The notes: generated by a model not told the origin, from the sequence alone. Positions 10,015 through 20,320 are shown, numbered from the stretch's first letter. The stretch: DNA of 36,242 nucleotides from Chara braunii (GCA_003427395.1 BFEA01000045.1:965012-1001253); one strand, 5' to 3'. A program made the numbers and translations.

Positions 10015-11121
10015 TTGCCAGGAGGAATGCGGCGTGCCGTCATTCTCCTAAATAACTTGGATATAACTGCCGTAGAAGCAGAGTCGGTAGCTGAGCTTGT
10101 CTGGGACCAACCAAGGGGGCGCGGACCCCAGGTCAACTTCATCCTGGAAAGTAATGGGCAGGATAGGGTAAACATTACTACCCGACGGGCTGGCGCGGAA
10201 AAGAAGCTCATCCGAGACACAGTAATGGAAGAAGTCGCGGGGGCTAGAGCAGATCAGGAGGAAGATGAGGCCGGGGAACAGGAGAAGGTTTATGGAAAAA
10301 CGAGGGAAGAGGAACTGGTAGATAAAGCCACGGCGGCAAAGAAGAAGTTCAGGTACCAGATCCCGATTCTGACACTGCCCGAATTAGATGACACTCTGAG
10401 CAAACTTATGGGCACCATGGTGTCGGTATTCTTCCAGACCATGCTGCAGGCAAGCCCGAGACTACTCAAAGGTCTCAGGCAGCTATTGACGTGTAAACGT
10501 GTAAAAGTAGAGGAGACTCCGGAACCACAGGAACAAGGACCCGAGGAGGCCAAGGCGCCACAAGGAGTCTCTAACCTCCAAAGCATTCCAGGGGGCCTGG
10601 AAGACTTGGAAAAAGTCTTCGCCGATATTCGTTTGAATCTGCCGGACCGAGAAGGTGGCGAAGTAATGAGAACACTGCCCGACACTAAACTTAGCTTCCA
10701 CGCACTGCCTGTAGGAGAACTTAAAGTCCAGGTCGGAACTCACCACACCGATGCATTAGTGGATGGCGGCGCAGAAATTACCCTCATACGACGGGATTTC
10801 GCAACGATCACGGGGTGCACAGTGAACAAGGAGGTAGCAGGGAGTATCAGGGGAGCGGGCGGAAAAATTCCCTTCACTGGGTATGTCACCAAATGCGCGG
10901 TCAGGGCAAGAATTCGGGAATCCATCTGGTCTTTCCAACGGATGACCGTCATGGAAGAAATGAACCATGACATAATCCTTAGGAGACCCTGGTGCGCCAG
11001 TGTAGAAATGATTGGCATGCACCTGCATGATGGCACGTATATGGTAGACATAGAGGATCAGGTGACTGGTCGCGGAGAACTCCTCCGACTCCTCGGAACT
11101 GGAGGGGTCGCCGACGTTTGA
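10015..11121 (+). pseudogene. Aspartic protease region of pol
   Basis: This is open for 368 codons from a non-ATG codon, so it is a polyprotein segment and not a separate gene. After an acidic, Lys/Glu-rich linker, a retropepsin-like region starts near residue 240. The active-site loop is VDGGAEITLI with Asp at 10762, in place of the more common D-S/T-G-A. It is followed by a hydrophobic core and IILRRPW near residue 325, equivalent to the ILGRPW motif of gypsy proteases. Retropepsins act as dimers to cut Gag-Pol. The frame ends at TGA 11119-11121 by frameshift, since the next segment (EESARKGAFARMEG) continues in another frame. Confidence 0.75.
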
Positions 11122-11590
11122 AGAAAGTGCACGGAAAGGCGCATTCGCACGGATGGAAGGCATGAGGGAAAGGGTAAAAATTATGATTGAGGAGGCGTTT
11201 AGCAAAAAGGAATGGATCAAAATGGGTCTGCCTTTAAAGAAAAGGAGACAGGAGGACGAGGTCCTAGGAGTCGTGCTCGCAGAAAAGGAGTCAGAGATTG
11301 AACTTGGGGCCAGCCTGCCCAAGCCAAAGGAGGGACGGAAGGAAACGACAGAAGTAATACTCGAAATCCCTGACTTGTTGTAGCTCATGAAAGCTATTAG
11401 ATACCATAAAGTTGGGGTAGATCCGACAGCACTTGCAAGATTTGAAGAAGAAATCCAGAAAGGCTACTGCCTCAATGGGAAGGTTGTCAGTCTTCAACCC
11501 CGTGCCATGGAGGTGGCAAGGCCAATCCCGACCGTTCATTTTTTAGGAGAACGATCCCAGAAGGGAGTGTGCGAAAATACAAACCCGTAG
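11122..11590 (+). pseudogene. Protease-RT linker of pol, broken
   Basis: This is one frame from about 11115 to 11590 with an in-frame TAG at 11381-11383. The content is charged linker sequence, including KKRRQEDE and FLGERSQKGV. Similarity to a continuous pol moves to the RT frame at about 11565 through another indel. No catalytic motif is expected here. It is kept separate because the two frame changes and one stop define its edges. Confidence 0.55.
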
Positions 11591-12645
11591 GGAAGAAGGC
11601 CAAACCGGTCTCGATCCAAGTAGAAACATCAAGGGAAGAGGCCATGGAAAAAGAAGAAGAGATCCTACGGATTATAAGGGAGAGGTGGGCAACGGAAGGG
11701 CATCCTATACCGGATGAGGTAGCAGATACCATGAAAATAGGAGTGGAAGGGTTTCTAACAGCAGAGGAAACTCAGTTGATAAGGAAGACGTGTCAGGAGT
11801 TCCATCTAGCTTTCGCTTTCAATGATCACCAGAAAGGGCGGTTGGACGCAAAGCTAGTTCCTCCAGTTAGGATCCACACGGTAGAGCATGAATGTTGGAA
11901 TGATAAAGGGTCTGCCTACGAGTTTGGGATAGCAGTGGAAGTCACTGACCTGCTTAGGGCCAAGATAGATTCATTCGTGGCTGAGCCCACCGCATCCCCT
12001 TATGCGAACAAGTGGTTCGTTTTCCGGAAGCCCAACAAGAAGCTCAAGTGGATCCAGGACTTGCAGAAGCTCAATGCGGTAACAATTAGGGATGCAGGCT
12101 CGCTCCCACAGACAGACTTGCTTGCCGAATCTCACGTCGGGCGGAGCATTTACTCCCTGATAGACCTGCACTCAGGTTACGACCAGTTGCCACTCGATGC
12201 GAGGGATAGACCGTATACCGCAATGCACACCCCCGTAGGGCAGTTGCAGATGCAAGTGACCCCTATGGGCTTCACAAATGCGGTAGCAGAGGCGCAAAGG
12301 AGGATGCTCGCCGTCGCAGGGGATATGTTTCCGGAAAAGTGTGAACCCTATATAGATGATAATTCCGTAAAAGGCGCAAGGTACAAGGACGAGGCGGAGG
12401 TCCAACCGGGCGTACGGAAGTTTGCTTGGGACCACTTGCAAGATATTTAGGACTTGCTCCAGCGATTCCTAGTTTACAATATTACTGCAAGTGGACCCAA
12501 GAGCATCCTGGCCGTCCCGGAAGTAACCATACTAGGGTTTCGTTGTGGGGCCTATGGAAGGAAACCTGACCCAGCAAAGACTGATAAGATCTCCCAATGG
12601 CTAACACCCCTGCGCACCACGACGGAAGTACGAACCTTCCTAGGG
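11569..12645 (+). pseudogene. Reverse transcriptase domain
   Basis: This is the RNA-dependent DNA polymerase that copies the element RNA. Visible RT blocks are a PTASPYANKWFVFRKPN fingers segment, KLKWIQDLQKLNAVTI, the first catalytic Asp in YSLIDLHSGYDQ, a QVTPMGFTNAVAEAQRRM segment, and the YIDD box at 12349-12360 carrying the other two Asp residues. All three catalytic aspartates are therefore present. TAG at 12448-12450 follows about 30 residues later and the same frame continues (LLQRFLVYN). A single-base frameshift near 12645 (inside TFLG...VVGFW) moves the rest of pol to another frame. The style (NAVTI.DAG, LPLDARDRPYTAM) is what suggests a charophyte or fungal-like gypsy clade. Confidence 0.9.
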
Positions 12646-13514
12646 TGGTCGGATTCTGGAGGATCTTCATCAAAGGATTTGCCAAGATAGTTGAACCAAT
12701 CCGCGCAATTATCAGGGAAGGGGGTACTATGGAGTGGACCGAGGATAGGGAAGCGGCAGCACAGACCCTCAAAGATATCTTGTCCTCCGATCAGGTTATC
12801 TTAGCAGCACCCTGCTTTAATGACGAAGTAGGACGGCCCTTCATCCTAGAGACAGATGGCAGCCCAATGGCCGTAGGGGGCGTATTGATACAGAAAAGCG
12901 AGGAAGGCAAGGAAAGACCAATCAGATTTGAAAGTAGGACCCTAAATTCGGCGGAACGGCGGTACTCACAGTTCAAGAAGGAGGTCTTAGCGATCCTGCA
13001 TTGCCTTAAGACCTTCCAGGCATACCTGTTTGGAAGGCGATTTATCCTAAGGATCGATCCCACCAACGTCGCCGGGGCTCTAAAGAATTACAAGCCTATA
13101 GATCCGACCGTCGGCAGATGGATAGGCTTCATATGACAATTCGACTATAAGGTCGAGCGAATTGCGGGGCTTTGAAACAGGGCAGATGGGCTGAGCAGAG
13201 TATGTATCATGCCAGAGGGAGTAGAGGATGGGGAACCAATTGACGCCTTCCTAGAATACAAAGGGGGGACCCTTGTTCTGGATAACGAAATTGCAGACTT
13301 GGCGCTTACAACAGGTCAGTTACTAATTCAGACCTTGGAAAAGGGCACGCCTGCAGTAGTCGCAGAACTCAGGGAAGGATCAGTCGCCACAGTCAGACGC
13401 AAAGAGGAAAATGACTCGTGGGGAGCAGAAGTAGGGGCCAGAGAGGAACTGATGGCAATGGTCGTGGAAGGGGGACGGGGCGCCGTGATGACGTTGGCCG
13501 AAACCTGGGCGTAG
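12597..13514 (+). pseudogene. RNase H and connection domain
   Basis: This removes the RNA strand during reverse transcription. The frame is open from about 12645. VVGFWRIFIKGFAK is the RT thumb/connection. Gypsy RNase H begins at FILETDGSP (first acidic residue Asp at 12855), then SAERRYSQFKKEVLAI with the catalytic Glu, then RIDPTNVAGAL with a second Asp. Stops follow at 13134-13136 (TGA, where Trp would be usual before QFDYKVERI), 13173-13175 (TGA) and 13512-13514 (TAG), all with the frame continuing past them. ADGLSRV near 13190 is the usual end of this domain. The remaining residues are linker to integrase. Confidence 0.85.
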
Positions 13515-14903
13515 AAGGAATGCCAGTACCTAGTCAACCAGACCCGGGAAGAGCAGGATACGGATCGGAAGGAACAAGAGTTCTTCCTCATACAGATGTA
13601 TGAGGGCGACTTTAGAGAAATTGGTTTGCTGCTTGTAGGGAACAAACAGCCCACGGAAGTCGTCTCCAAGGCAAGGGAGGAAGCTGAGAAGTACGTCTTA
13701 AGAAATGGTCACCTGTTTAAGAAAGAGGAAGGTATGATGCCTAGGCGTGTCGTTTGTGGGAGGTCTACGCAGCTGGACGTAATTCAAGCAATGCATGATG
13801 GGCTAGCTGGAGGTCACCGGTCGTCAAAGGGGACACTTACAAAGATCGTGCCCCTGTATTTCTGGCCAGGAATGGCAGGCATGGTCGCAACGTACTATCA
13901 GACGTCTCTAATATGTCAAGAGAGGAGCTCTGTACGGGTGTACGAGCCCCTTAGACCCACTCGGGTACTGGGACCAGGGGACCTTGTTCACCTCGATCTC
14001 GCAGTCATGCCCGTGTCGACGGATGGGTATAGATACATCCTGGATGCAAGGGATAACCTCAGTGGCTACATAGAGGCCGTAGCCCTCAAAAGGAAGACAG
14101 GGAAATAAGTGGTTGATTGGGTAGAAGACTTCTACCTAAGACACCCTTTTGTGCGCAGGTTCATAACAGACAATGGGACAGAGTTTGTTAACCAGGAAGT
14201 GTTGAGCAGGCTTAAGGTCTTGTGCGTACCTATTAAGATCAAGGAACCATACCACCCTGAGGCAAATGCACCAGTAGAAAGGGGTCATCGGACACTGAAG
14301 AACACAATCGCGAAGATGGCAGCGGACGACTTGGGAAATTGGTCGCGGTATCTTAGGCAGACAGTCTTCTCTAATAATGTGACACCAAAGAGAACGACGG
14401 GGTGTATTCCGGCAGAACTCTGGTATAGAAGGGAGATTGATTTCCCGGTAGAAGCTCTCGTTCCTACTTGGAACAGGCTAGATGACCATCCGCACTTGTC
14501 TACAGAAGAGTTAATCGCCGCACGTTGCCAGCAGGTCGCCAGAAATGAGGAGGCACTGGAGGAAGTAGTTAACCGCGTGATGGATAGCCGGATGAGGGAC
14601 AAAGCAAGATGGGACCAGGTGAAGAATATTCGAAAGGAGCCGCTCCAGGTGGGGGAAAAGGTGCTAGTCAGGAACTTGGCACTAGAAAGCACATGGTCTG
14701 GGCAGCTGGGAAAGAGATTCAAAGGTCCTTACAGGATCGCGAAGCGGGTGGGATTGAACACGTTTGAATTGGAGGATCTCGATGGTACTAGCATAAGGGG
14801 ACCATTCACGGGACAAAGGCTGGTCAGATTCTTCAGCAGGGACCCTGTGGAACAATGGCTACAAGAGGCTCATGATGGGGAAACAGGGGAATCAGCAGCA
14901 TGA
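13515..14903 (+). pseudogene. Integrase with degenerate zinc finger
   Basis: This inserts the cDNA into the genome. The N-terminal HHCC finger is recognisable around HDGLAGGH, but the cysteine pair is damaged: the segment reads YYQTSLICQER, leaving one Cys of the expected two. The catalytic core has Asp at 13995 (HLDLAVMP), Asp at 14169 (FITDNGTEF) and Glu at 14277 (PVERGH). There are 35 residues between the last two, a standard D,D-35-E. TAA at 14106-14108 splits the core between the first and second Asp. The C-terminus has the gypsy-type module KRFKGPYRIAKRV and ends at TGA 14901-14903. No chromodomain is seen. Confidence 0.9.
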
Positions 14904-15112
14904 AAAACAGACAACTGGTTATGATTCTAGACCATCCTCCTGAGGAAGTGATTATGACCATAGGGGTTGCTCGTTTTGTGTGTCTTATTCTCTGAGGGAA
15001 CATGGGATGACTGCCTGGGCTGAGTGTGAGGATAAAACTCTGGGACAATGTACCATAGTTTGGTGGGGCAATTTTGGGGGACTGCCTACATGAGGTGCCT
15101 GCAAGAGGAACA

Positions 15113-15733
15113 ATGTGCCTAAGGAATGATGGGACCACCAACTACGTGGGGGCAACTAAGGGTCTTGGGAAGCCCTGCAATCTGCAAATGGGGATGGGAG
15201 GGTGCGTGTGTATGAGGGGTGTGGTGACTGTTATGTATGAACAGGGCCAGGCAAGAAAAAGAAGGCAGCAAGAAAACAACAAGATGGAGTTTGGAAATGA
15301 GAATGACAGAAGTGCAATTAATAGGCCGGAAGAGGGACAGTCGTCAAGACAAGCTGGAGAGCCTAGCTCCAAGAAAAGGAAACTGTATGTGGGGTTTTAT
15401 CACAACCTGGTGGTGAATAGAGGGGGCAGAAAAAAAGGGACCAAAGGACCGTCACCACTGAAGGAAGGGGAACCAATAGAGCTGCCTTCAGACAGTGATC
15501 CTAGTAGTAAGGAAGAGGGGAACCCGGAAAAAAGGCAAAGGCTGGAGGAGGGGAACCCAGAGGAGGGACAACGGCCGGGAGAGAATGAGCCCGTTGAGTT
15601 CATTGACCTCACCAGCGAAGAGGAAAAAGATGAGGTAACGACGCCCACTAGGGAAGAACGGGAAAGAGAGGAGGAACCGGGTCAGGAAAAGAACAAATGG
15701 ATAGAAGAGTTCGGGCCTACCTTCAGCGACTAG
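15113..15733 (+). CDS. Acidic nuclear-type ORF with SUMO-interaction-like motif
   Basis: Open from ATG 15113 to TAG 15731-15733 (206 aa). Later ATGs, for example in NNKMEFGNEND, are possible starts. The first ~50 residues look non-coding in style; the rest is a charged, disordered-looking protein. Visible motifs in order: a basic SSKKRKLY (possible nuclear localisation signal); PIELPSDSD; a repeated EEGNPE module; and VEFIDLTSEEE, which matches the hydrophobic core plus acidic tail of SUMO-interacting motifs. It lies 210 bp after integrase on the same strand, where some retroelements carry an extra 3' ORF. Not recognised as a family. It could equally be a gene fragment captured next to the element. 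Confidence 0.45.
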   Translation: MCLRNDGTTNYVGATKGLGKPCNLQMGMGGCVCMRGVVTVMYEQGQARKRRQQENNKMEFGNENDRSAINRPEEGQSSRQAGEPSSKKRKLYVGFYHNLVVNRGGRKKGTKGPSPLKEGEPIELPSDSDPSSKEEGNPEKRQRLEEGNPEEGQRPGENEPVEFIDLTSEEEKDEVTTPTREEREREEEPGQEKNKWIEEFGPTFSD

Positions 15734-16920
15734 TTTGATCAATGGGGCACTATTTTGCGGTTTTAGTGGATAACGAAGGCAAGGGCAAAAATGGGCAGGG
15801 GAGAGGATCTATCCCCAACAACCTTTTTCACAGAGCAGACACTCCTTCAATTGCAAAGAATAAAGAGGCAAATGCAGCAGGAAATGGAGGACCGTGCAAG
15901 AAAGGAGGCTCGACGTAGGCCACTCGGACATTAAAAGAATAGCAGGCACAATGGGGGTTAGTTTGAGATCGGGGAAGGGTTGGTACCCGGGCAGCAAGAA
16001 CTGCCATCTTTCTTTTGCGCATTTGAACTTCTTTCTAAATGAACTATGAGGAGACAGCTGCTAAGCTCGAAGCGGCTAAGGACTGGGTAACAAATGCTAC
16101 TTCATATAAGTCGTTGCTTCTTCGGGAATCGGCACGAGAGTTTTTTTGCACTTAGAATAGAACTGTGGATGGTTGGGGTGGCTAAGGGAAAGAAAGGGGA
16201 AAACAGAGGGACTTAGATGAGACGAGTCTGTAATGTGACCTTTGCATTCGAACTCTGTCTCCTTGTTTTTTCAGAACCGCGATGAAACTACTTTTTGGAT
16301 TAAGGAAACTGGTAAGGGGTTGGGAGGCTTGTGTTACTTTGTATGAGTATTCGTTTCTTTGGGGAAATGTGAATTTTTTTTTGGGTAGTAAGAAAAGGGG
16401 ATCAGGGATGATTGACTCTGAGAGTGGGCAAGAGCATGAGAACTATTGGGATTGAAAAAAACAGTTGATGGCGAAAGCTCTCCTTTATTTTTGAACCATG
16501 TATCCATGATTGAGTGAGTCGTTGCATAAAGTCCTTGTGAGAGGTTAGGGGACCTATGGGTAAAGAGATATCCTCTTCCCTATAAGCCTAATCCAACCTA
16601 CCCTAGACAAGTCCAGAGCTTTCAAAAGATATGAGACGTCGGAAAAGTGGTAGGGGCATTTAAATGATCCAGTATTTTCTGTAATGGTTGAACGGTCGGG
16701 CGGGCTAGTGCTGCTTGAGGTCGCTATCCTCAAATTGAGCATTAGATGCTAAGTCGGATGTATGGATGGACATGAGAGTGATAAATGATAAGAGAACGAG
16801 GAAGAATCATGCATAAAAACCCAAAAGGATGACCATCTTCTAACCCCCGATACAAGAATAGGATCCGTGTCCTCGAGGCCCACCCCCTCGGGCGCTAACA
16901 TTGCGATGGATAAGGGGTCG
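15734..16920. other. Unassigned flank after the retroelement
   Basis: I see no supported gene here. Open frames are under 65 codons. A purine run near 16185-16211 (aagggaaagaaaggggaaaa) resembles a polypurine tract, and another lies near 16390, but neither is followed by sequence matching the region upstream of the element. The 3' LTR, if present, is expected in this stretch. Confidence 0.4.
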
Positions 16921-17046
16921 CCCTAACCAGGTTGTCAAATTGGAATGGACAATGGTGCCCCTAACCAGGCTGTCCCGTTGCAATGGATAAGAATGGCCCT
17001 AACCAGGCCATTCGACTTGGAAATGGAAAGAACGACCCTAACCAGG
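16921..17046. repeat. ~38-bp degenerate tandem repeat, 4 copies
   Basis: The phrase ccctaaccagg recurs at 16921, 16958, 16997 and 17036, so spacing is 37 to 39 bp. The intervening sequence (ttgNaatggaNaaNg) is partly conserved. The array is short and diverged. No coding sense. Confidence 0.8.
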
Positions 17047-17125
17047 ATGTTCGGAATGACCCCTGACAAGGGTCATTCTTTGGAATTGGCACTGGGATCC
17101 CCTTGCATGGCTGCTTCAAATGCAT

Positions 17126-17212
17126 GATATTGGAAAGAGCTGAGCCTTGAAAGAGATATTGGAAAGAGCTGAGCTTTGGAAGAGATATTGGAAAGAGCTG
17201 AGCTTTGAAAAA
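17126..17212. repeat. 29-bp tandem repeat, 3 copies
   Basis: The phrase gatattggaaagagctgagc begins at 17126, 17155 and 17184, an exact 29-bp period. Related words (ttggaa, actgag, gagcat) continue in degenerate form to about 17365. Confidence 0.85.
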
Positions 17213-18334
17213 AATATATTGAACTTAGCCTTGGAAAGGATTTTCGACTCAGCCTTGGAAGAGATATTGCATTGAGCATTGGAATTGGACTGAGTATTGG
17301 AATGTAATTGAGCATGGAAGTGAGACTGAGCATGGACATTGGATTGAGTACTGGAAATTGCACTGCATAAACAGGGGACCCTAGGCAACTTGAAATGGAC
17401 TTGGAAAGAGCACTGAAATGGAATTTCTCTTTTCTTCTAGTCTTTGGCCTCAGCAAGAGGGGGATACCGGTGCATGCACCGCGAACCCAAGACCTCTATC
17501 CCTTTGAGGGAAAAAGTCTCAGCGCGACCTGTTCCTCTTCGAGAGGATGAGGGTTAAAGGACTAAGGCACCTACCACTTGGATCGGTGCGGGACGTACGC
17601 AACCACCCCCGACAATGAGCTCTAGTCGGGGAGTTCAAACTGCGCCTCCTGTTGAACGCCTAAACGTCGAAGGGCGAGAGAGCCAAATGGGCGAGAGAGC
17701 CATTCTTATCTAAGTCTATTCTGCTACTCCCCAACCACACGCCATGTCATAGAGGGGTGCCATGGTCGTTTGGGTCGGACCACGGCTGCCCGCACTAAGT
17801 TCGGCGGCACTGTCCAAAGGGAGAGGCTGGGCGAGGTACCGGGTGGAGTCCGCCACCATCACGGGGCATTGACACTGCCCTGTCGGAACATTACAACCGT
17901 TTCGGGACTAATTGCGAGGTCTTCGTAACTGCACTCGCGGACTAATCGAGAGCCCCAACTCTCTTGAAAGGAAGAGGCCGGAATCCAGAAAACCACCACT
18001 CGGGAGGAACGATTCGCGAGGAACACTCTTACGGCTAGACGAGGCCCTGGCAGGCTTGGATTGGACCTACCTGACAGACGCGGGGAGGAACCTCAGTATT
18101 GGTGCTCGCCACGTGAGAGAATAAAGGTCGAACCGAGTAGAAGGATGAGGCGTCGTTCGCTGGAGAGGAACTGATCACTCCTCCTTTGTGAAGCGGATGG
18201 GCTTGTGTCCTTGACTTGCGGTTGGCGGGCCAAAGGTCTGCGTACCTTCGAGTGAGAACCAGTCGCGCGATGGGGACATCACGTTTTGAGTGGGGGGAAG
18301 GTGCGCCATCTACCAATAAATACGCATGGAAAAA
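17213..18334. other. Unassigned, degenerate repeats
   Basis: This holds the decayed continuation of the 29-bp repeat to about 17365, then GC-richer sequence with no recognised gene or RNA. A 70-codon + strand frame at 17912-18124 has no motif. A 341-codon minus-strand frame overlaps the right end but is rich in Phe/Ser/Leu, crosses several Ns and follows the tandem repeat, so it is not treated as a gene. Confidence 0.4.
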
Positions 18335-18640
18335 GACCTGTAATTGGTTTTGCATGGGCCTGAGAAAAGGGGTCTGGCAAGACGCCCAGAAAAGCGAAAG
18401 ACTTGTAATTGGTTTGCATGGGCCTGAGAAAGGGGGGGCCTGACAAGAGGCCGGGACAGTAGGGACTTGAGCAAGTGACATGGCATGAACTTGAGAAAAA
18501 AGGCCTGGCTGGACGACCAGGAAGGAAAGGGTTAGTATGATTGATTCTGAATGGACTGGTAAGCGGAGGTATGGCTGTGTGACTGGCCTGCATGAGCTTG
18601 AAAAGAAGAGTCTGGCAAGGCACCTGGGAAAGGAATGTTC
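18335..18640. repeat. ~65-bp degenerate tandem repeat
   Basis: gacctgtaattggttttgc at 18335 and gacttgtaattggtttgc at 18400 lie 65 bp apart, each followed by gggcctgagaaa and a ggcctggcaag-like phrase. More diverged units with catgaacttgagaa and catgagcttgaaaa follow at about 18485 and 18590. The array leads directly into the methyltransferase-like fragment. Confidence 0.65.
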
Positions 18641-18785
18641 AAAGGGAAGAACTGAGCAGCGCACATGAAAATCAAGACAAGGGAAAAAGGCAAGGATTGG
18701 CAAAAGGGTGATATGCATGNGGAACTGGCANNATCTGAGAAAAGNCGGGAAGAATGAACCAGGAAGAATGCATGTGGATTTGGCC

Positions 18786-19349
18786 ATGCCTGAGCTTTGG
18801 GGAGAGGAAAACTTGTACTGGAAAGGTGTGGATGTCCTAAGAGTAATGAATGAGACGAAACCAGGTTGGTGTCTGCTCGATAATGTTTTCTCAATGAAAT
18901 GGGAAGATAGATTTGAGATTACGAATGCAGCCTTCAAGACATTGTCAAGAGCGAGAAATAACGTACAATGAAAGACTAGTGCAAGACATGTCTGTAGACG
19001 GACCTCCCCAAAGGGCAATGCTAGACAACTTGATGAGGAAAGAAAGAAAGAAAGAGACACCGAGCTGCTTTAACCCTTGACGTATTGCTAGCTCGCACCT
19101 GAAGGAAGCCATGGCGGATGATCCTTGTGATATTCGCCGCCAAAAATCTTCCTCTTACCTCGGTCCCTAGGGAGGGTGATGGGCTTATCGTCCTCTTTTT
19201 TGTGGGACGATACCGGAGGTTGTTGGGAAGCTCTTGGGTATTTGGGAGTTCCAGTGAGAAAGAGATACAGCTGTGAGACGGACGTTGATGCACAAAGAGT
19301 GTTACGCGCTCGTTACAAAGACATTATTGAGCTTGGAAACGTTACACAA
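18786..19349 (+). pseudogene. DNA cytosine-5 methyltransferase-like fragments, permuted order
   Basis: Two segments in the same frame, separated by about 200 bp with stops. The first (18786-18971) reads MPELWGEENLYWKGVDVLRV, then KPGWCLLDNVFSMKWED. This matches in pattern the segment around motif VI of DNMT3/DRM-type enzymes (hydrophobic-ENV..M..D...I), with Asp replacing the catalytic Glu (DNV at 18879-18887). The second (about 19179-19349) reads DDTGGCWEALGYLGVPV, then RYSCETDVDAQRVLRARY, then LGNVTQ. This matches the SAM-binding motifs I and II (F.G.GG...L..LG....Y..E.D). The first motif lacks the usual Phe and reads LWDDTGG. Motif VI before motif I is the order of plant DRM enzymes, but the spacer is too short for an intact DRM. 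No PC motif IV was found. Source may be a host gene or a methyltransferase carried by a retroelement. Confidence 0.55.
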
Positions 19350-19953
19350 TCCAAAGGAAACCCAAAACAAAACCTTGACCCTTCCATACCCTCCCCCGCC
19401 CCAAGGGGCGAAAACTTAAAGAAGGACCCGAGAAAAGAGTGGGAAAGACAAAAAATAACCCTGGCAAGCTAACTACTCATCCCACCCCACTCCTCTTCCC
19501 TGTCTGTCTATCACTCCAAAATTCCTACTGACCATGGATTGGTGCACGATGAGGACATCGCGAATGAGTGGGGGAAATACGTCAGGACTGGTGAGTCCCC
19601 AATGATTTCCCGTCACTCGAGAGAATGTATATGACCAATTTGTGCACGGTAGAGAAAACCGGAGGCAGGAATGCTGGAAAGATCGGAAGCGTGGGCACAG
19701 ACAGTAGGAAGCTAGAGGCTGCCCAGAGTCGTCAGGACCGCCAAACTAGAGAGGGACTGTCTAAGCAGGAAGCGGCAAAGGACCGTGAGAGAATAGCAGG
19801 GGCGACTTTTTCCCCAAGGACGGGCAAGGGCCACCGGGAAGTCGGTAGTAGCATAGAAGGTGCGCAGCAAGGGAAGGAAGGAAGTAGGAAGGGATAGGAC
19901 GCAAGGCGCTGACGTGACATAGCGGTAAGAGGGCCAAGGAAGCCGCCGGTTGG
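19350..19953. other. Unassigned
   Basis: The frame of the methyltransferase fragment stays open to 19472 but becomes low-complexity (Pro, Lys, Arg) without motifs, so similarity is judged to end near 19349. A possible 5' splice donor (ggtgagtcccc) lies near 19590. A stretch at 19548-19584 resembles 18269-18305 (both gatgNggacatc, then tgagtggggg), which places a short direct repeat on either side of the methyltransferase fragments. No other gene is supported. Confidence 0.35.
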
Positions 19954-20029
19954 ATGGGAGCCGGCACCCGGAACGGAACAGCGTGCGGGACGCAAGAGGA
20001 ACGGGGAGCTGAGATCGCCGTAAGGCGGA

Positions 20030-20320
20030 AGGACGTCAGGAGCACCAAGGAAAGACGTGGTACAGGTGGGGCAGGAGTGTCGGGGACCACATGGGATCGA
20101 AGGACGGGGCGGTACCGACAGGACAAAGTGTCGGGGACCATGCGAGACCAAGGGACGGCGTGGTGCCGGCAGGGCGAAGTACCGGGAACCGCGTGAGACC
20201 AAGGAAAAAACGCAATACAGGCGGGCCGGAGTGCCACGGACCGCGTGGGCCTAGATAAAATGACGGCACCAGCGGAACCACTAGCAGGACGGGTACCGAC
20301 GGTATAAAGTGTTGGGAGCC
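20030..20320. repeat. 51-bp (17-codon) degenerate tandem repeat
   Basis: The phrase gtgtcggggacca begins at 20077 and 20128, with changed copies at 20179 and 20231 and a distant one at 20309. The 51-bp period is a multiple of three, so overlapping + strand frames show 17-residue periodic peptides rich in Gly, Arg and Thr (for example VSGTTWDRRTGRYRQDK). GC-rich. Coding is not established because the open frames are short and lack a clear start. Confidence 0.65.

Larger units (their letters stand above)
8370..14903 (+). mobile_element. Decayed Ty3/gypsy-type retroelement, internal region
   Basis: The order is leader ORF, gag with zinc knuckle, aspartic protease, reverse transcriptase, RNase H, integrase. 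This RT-RNaseH-INT order is that of Ty3/gypsy rather than Ty1/copia elements. The coding chain changes frame near 9995, 11110, 11570 and 12645. It carries in-frame stops at 9638, 11381, 12448, 13134, 13173, 13512 and 14106, so the copy is non-autonomous. I searched by eye for flanking LTRs, a tRNA primer site and terminal TG...CA repeats and found none I would defend. A purine-rich run near 16185-16211 could be a polypurine tract, but no repeat after it matches the 5' side. Confidence 0.9.

Noticed and set aside
8370-16900. Defined LTRs, tRNA primer-binding site and target duplication
   Set aside because: No direct repeat flanking the internal region could be found by eye on either side, so boundaries are left open. 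A self-alignment of 1-8300 against 14900-22000 would decide it.
18035-19060. 341-codon minus-strand open frame
   Set aside because: It crosses several Ns, is dominated by Ser/Phe/Leu, follows the 65-bp tandem repeat and lies antisense to the methyltransferase-like segment, which has real motifs.
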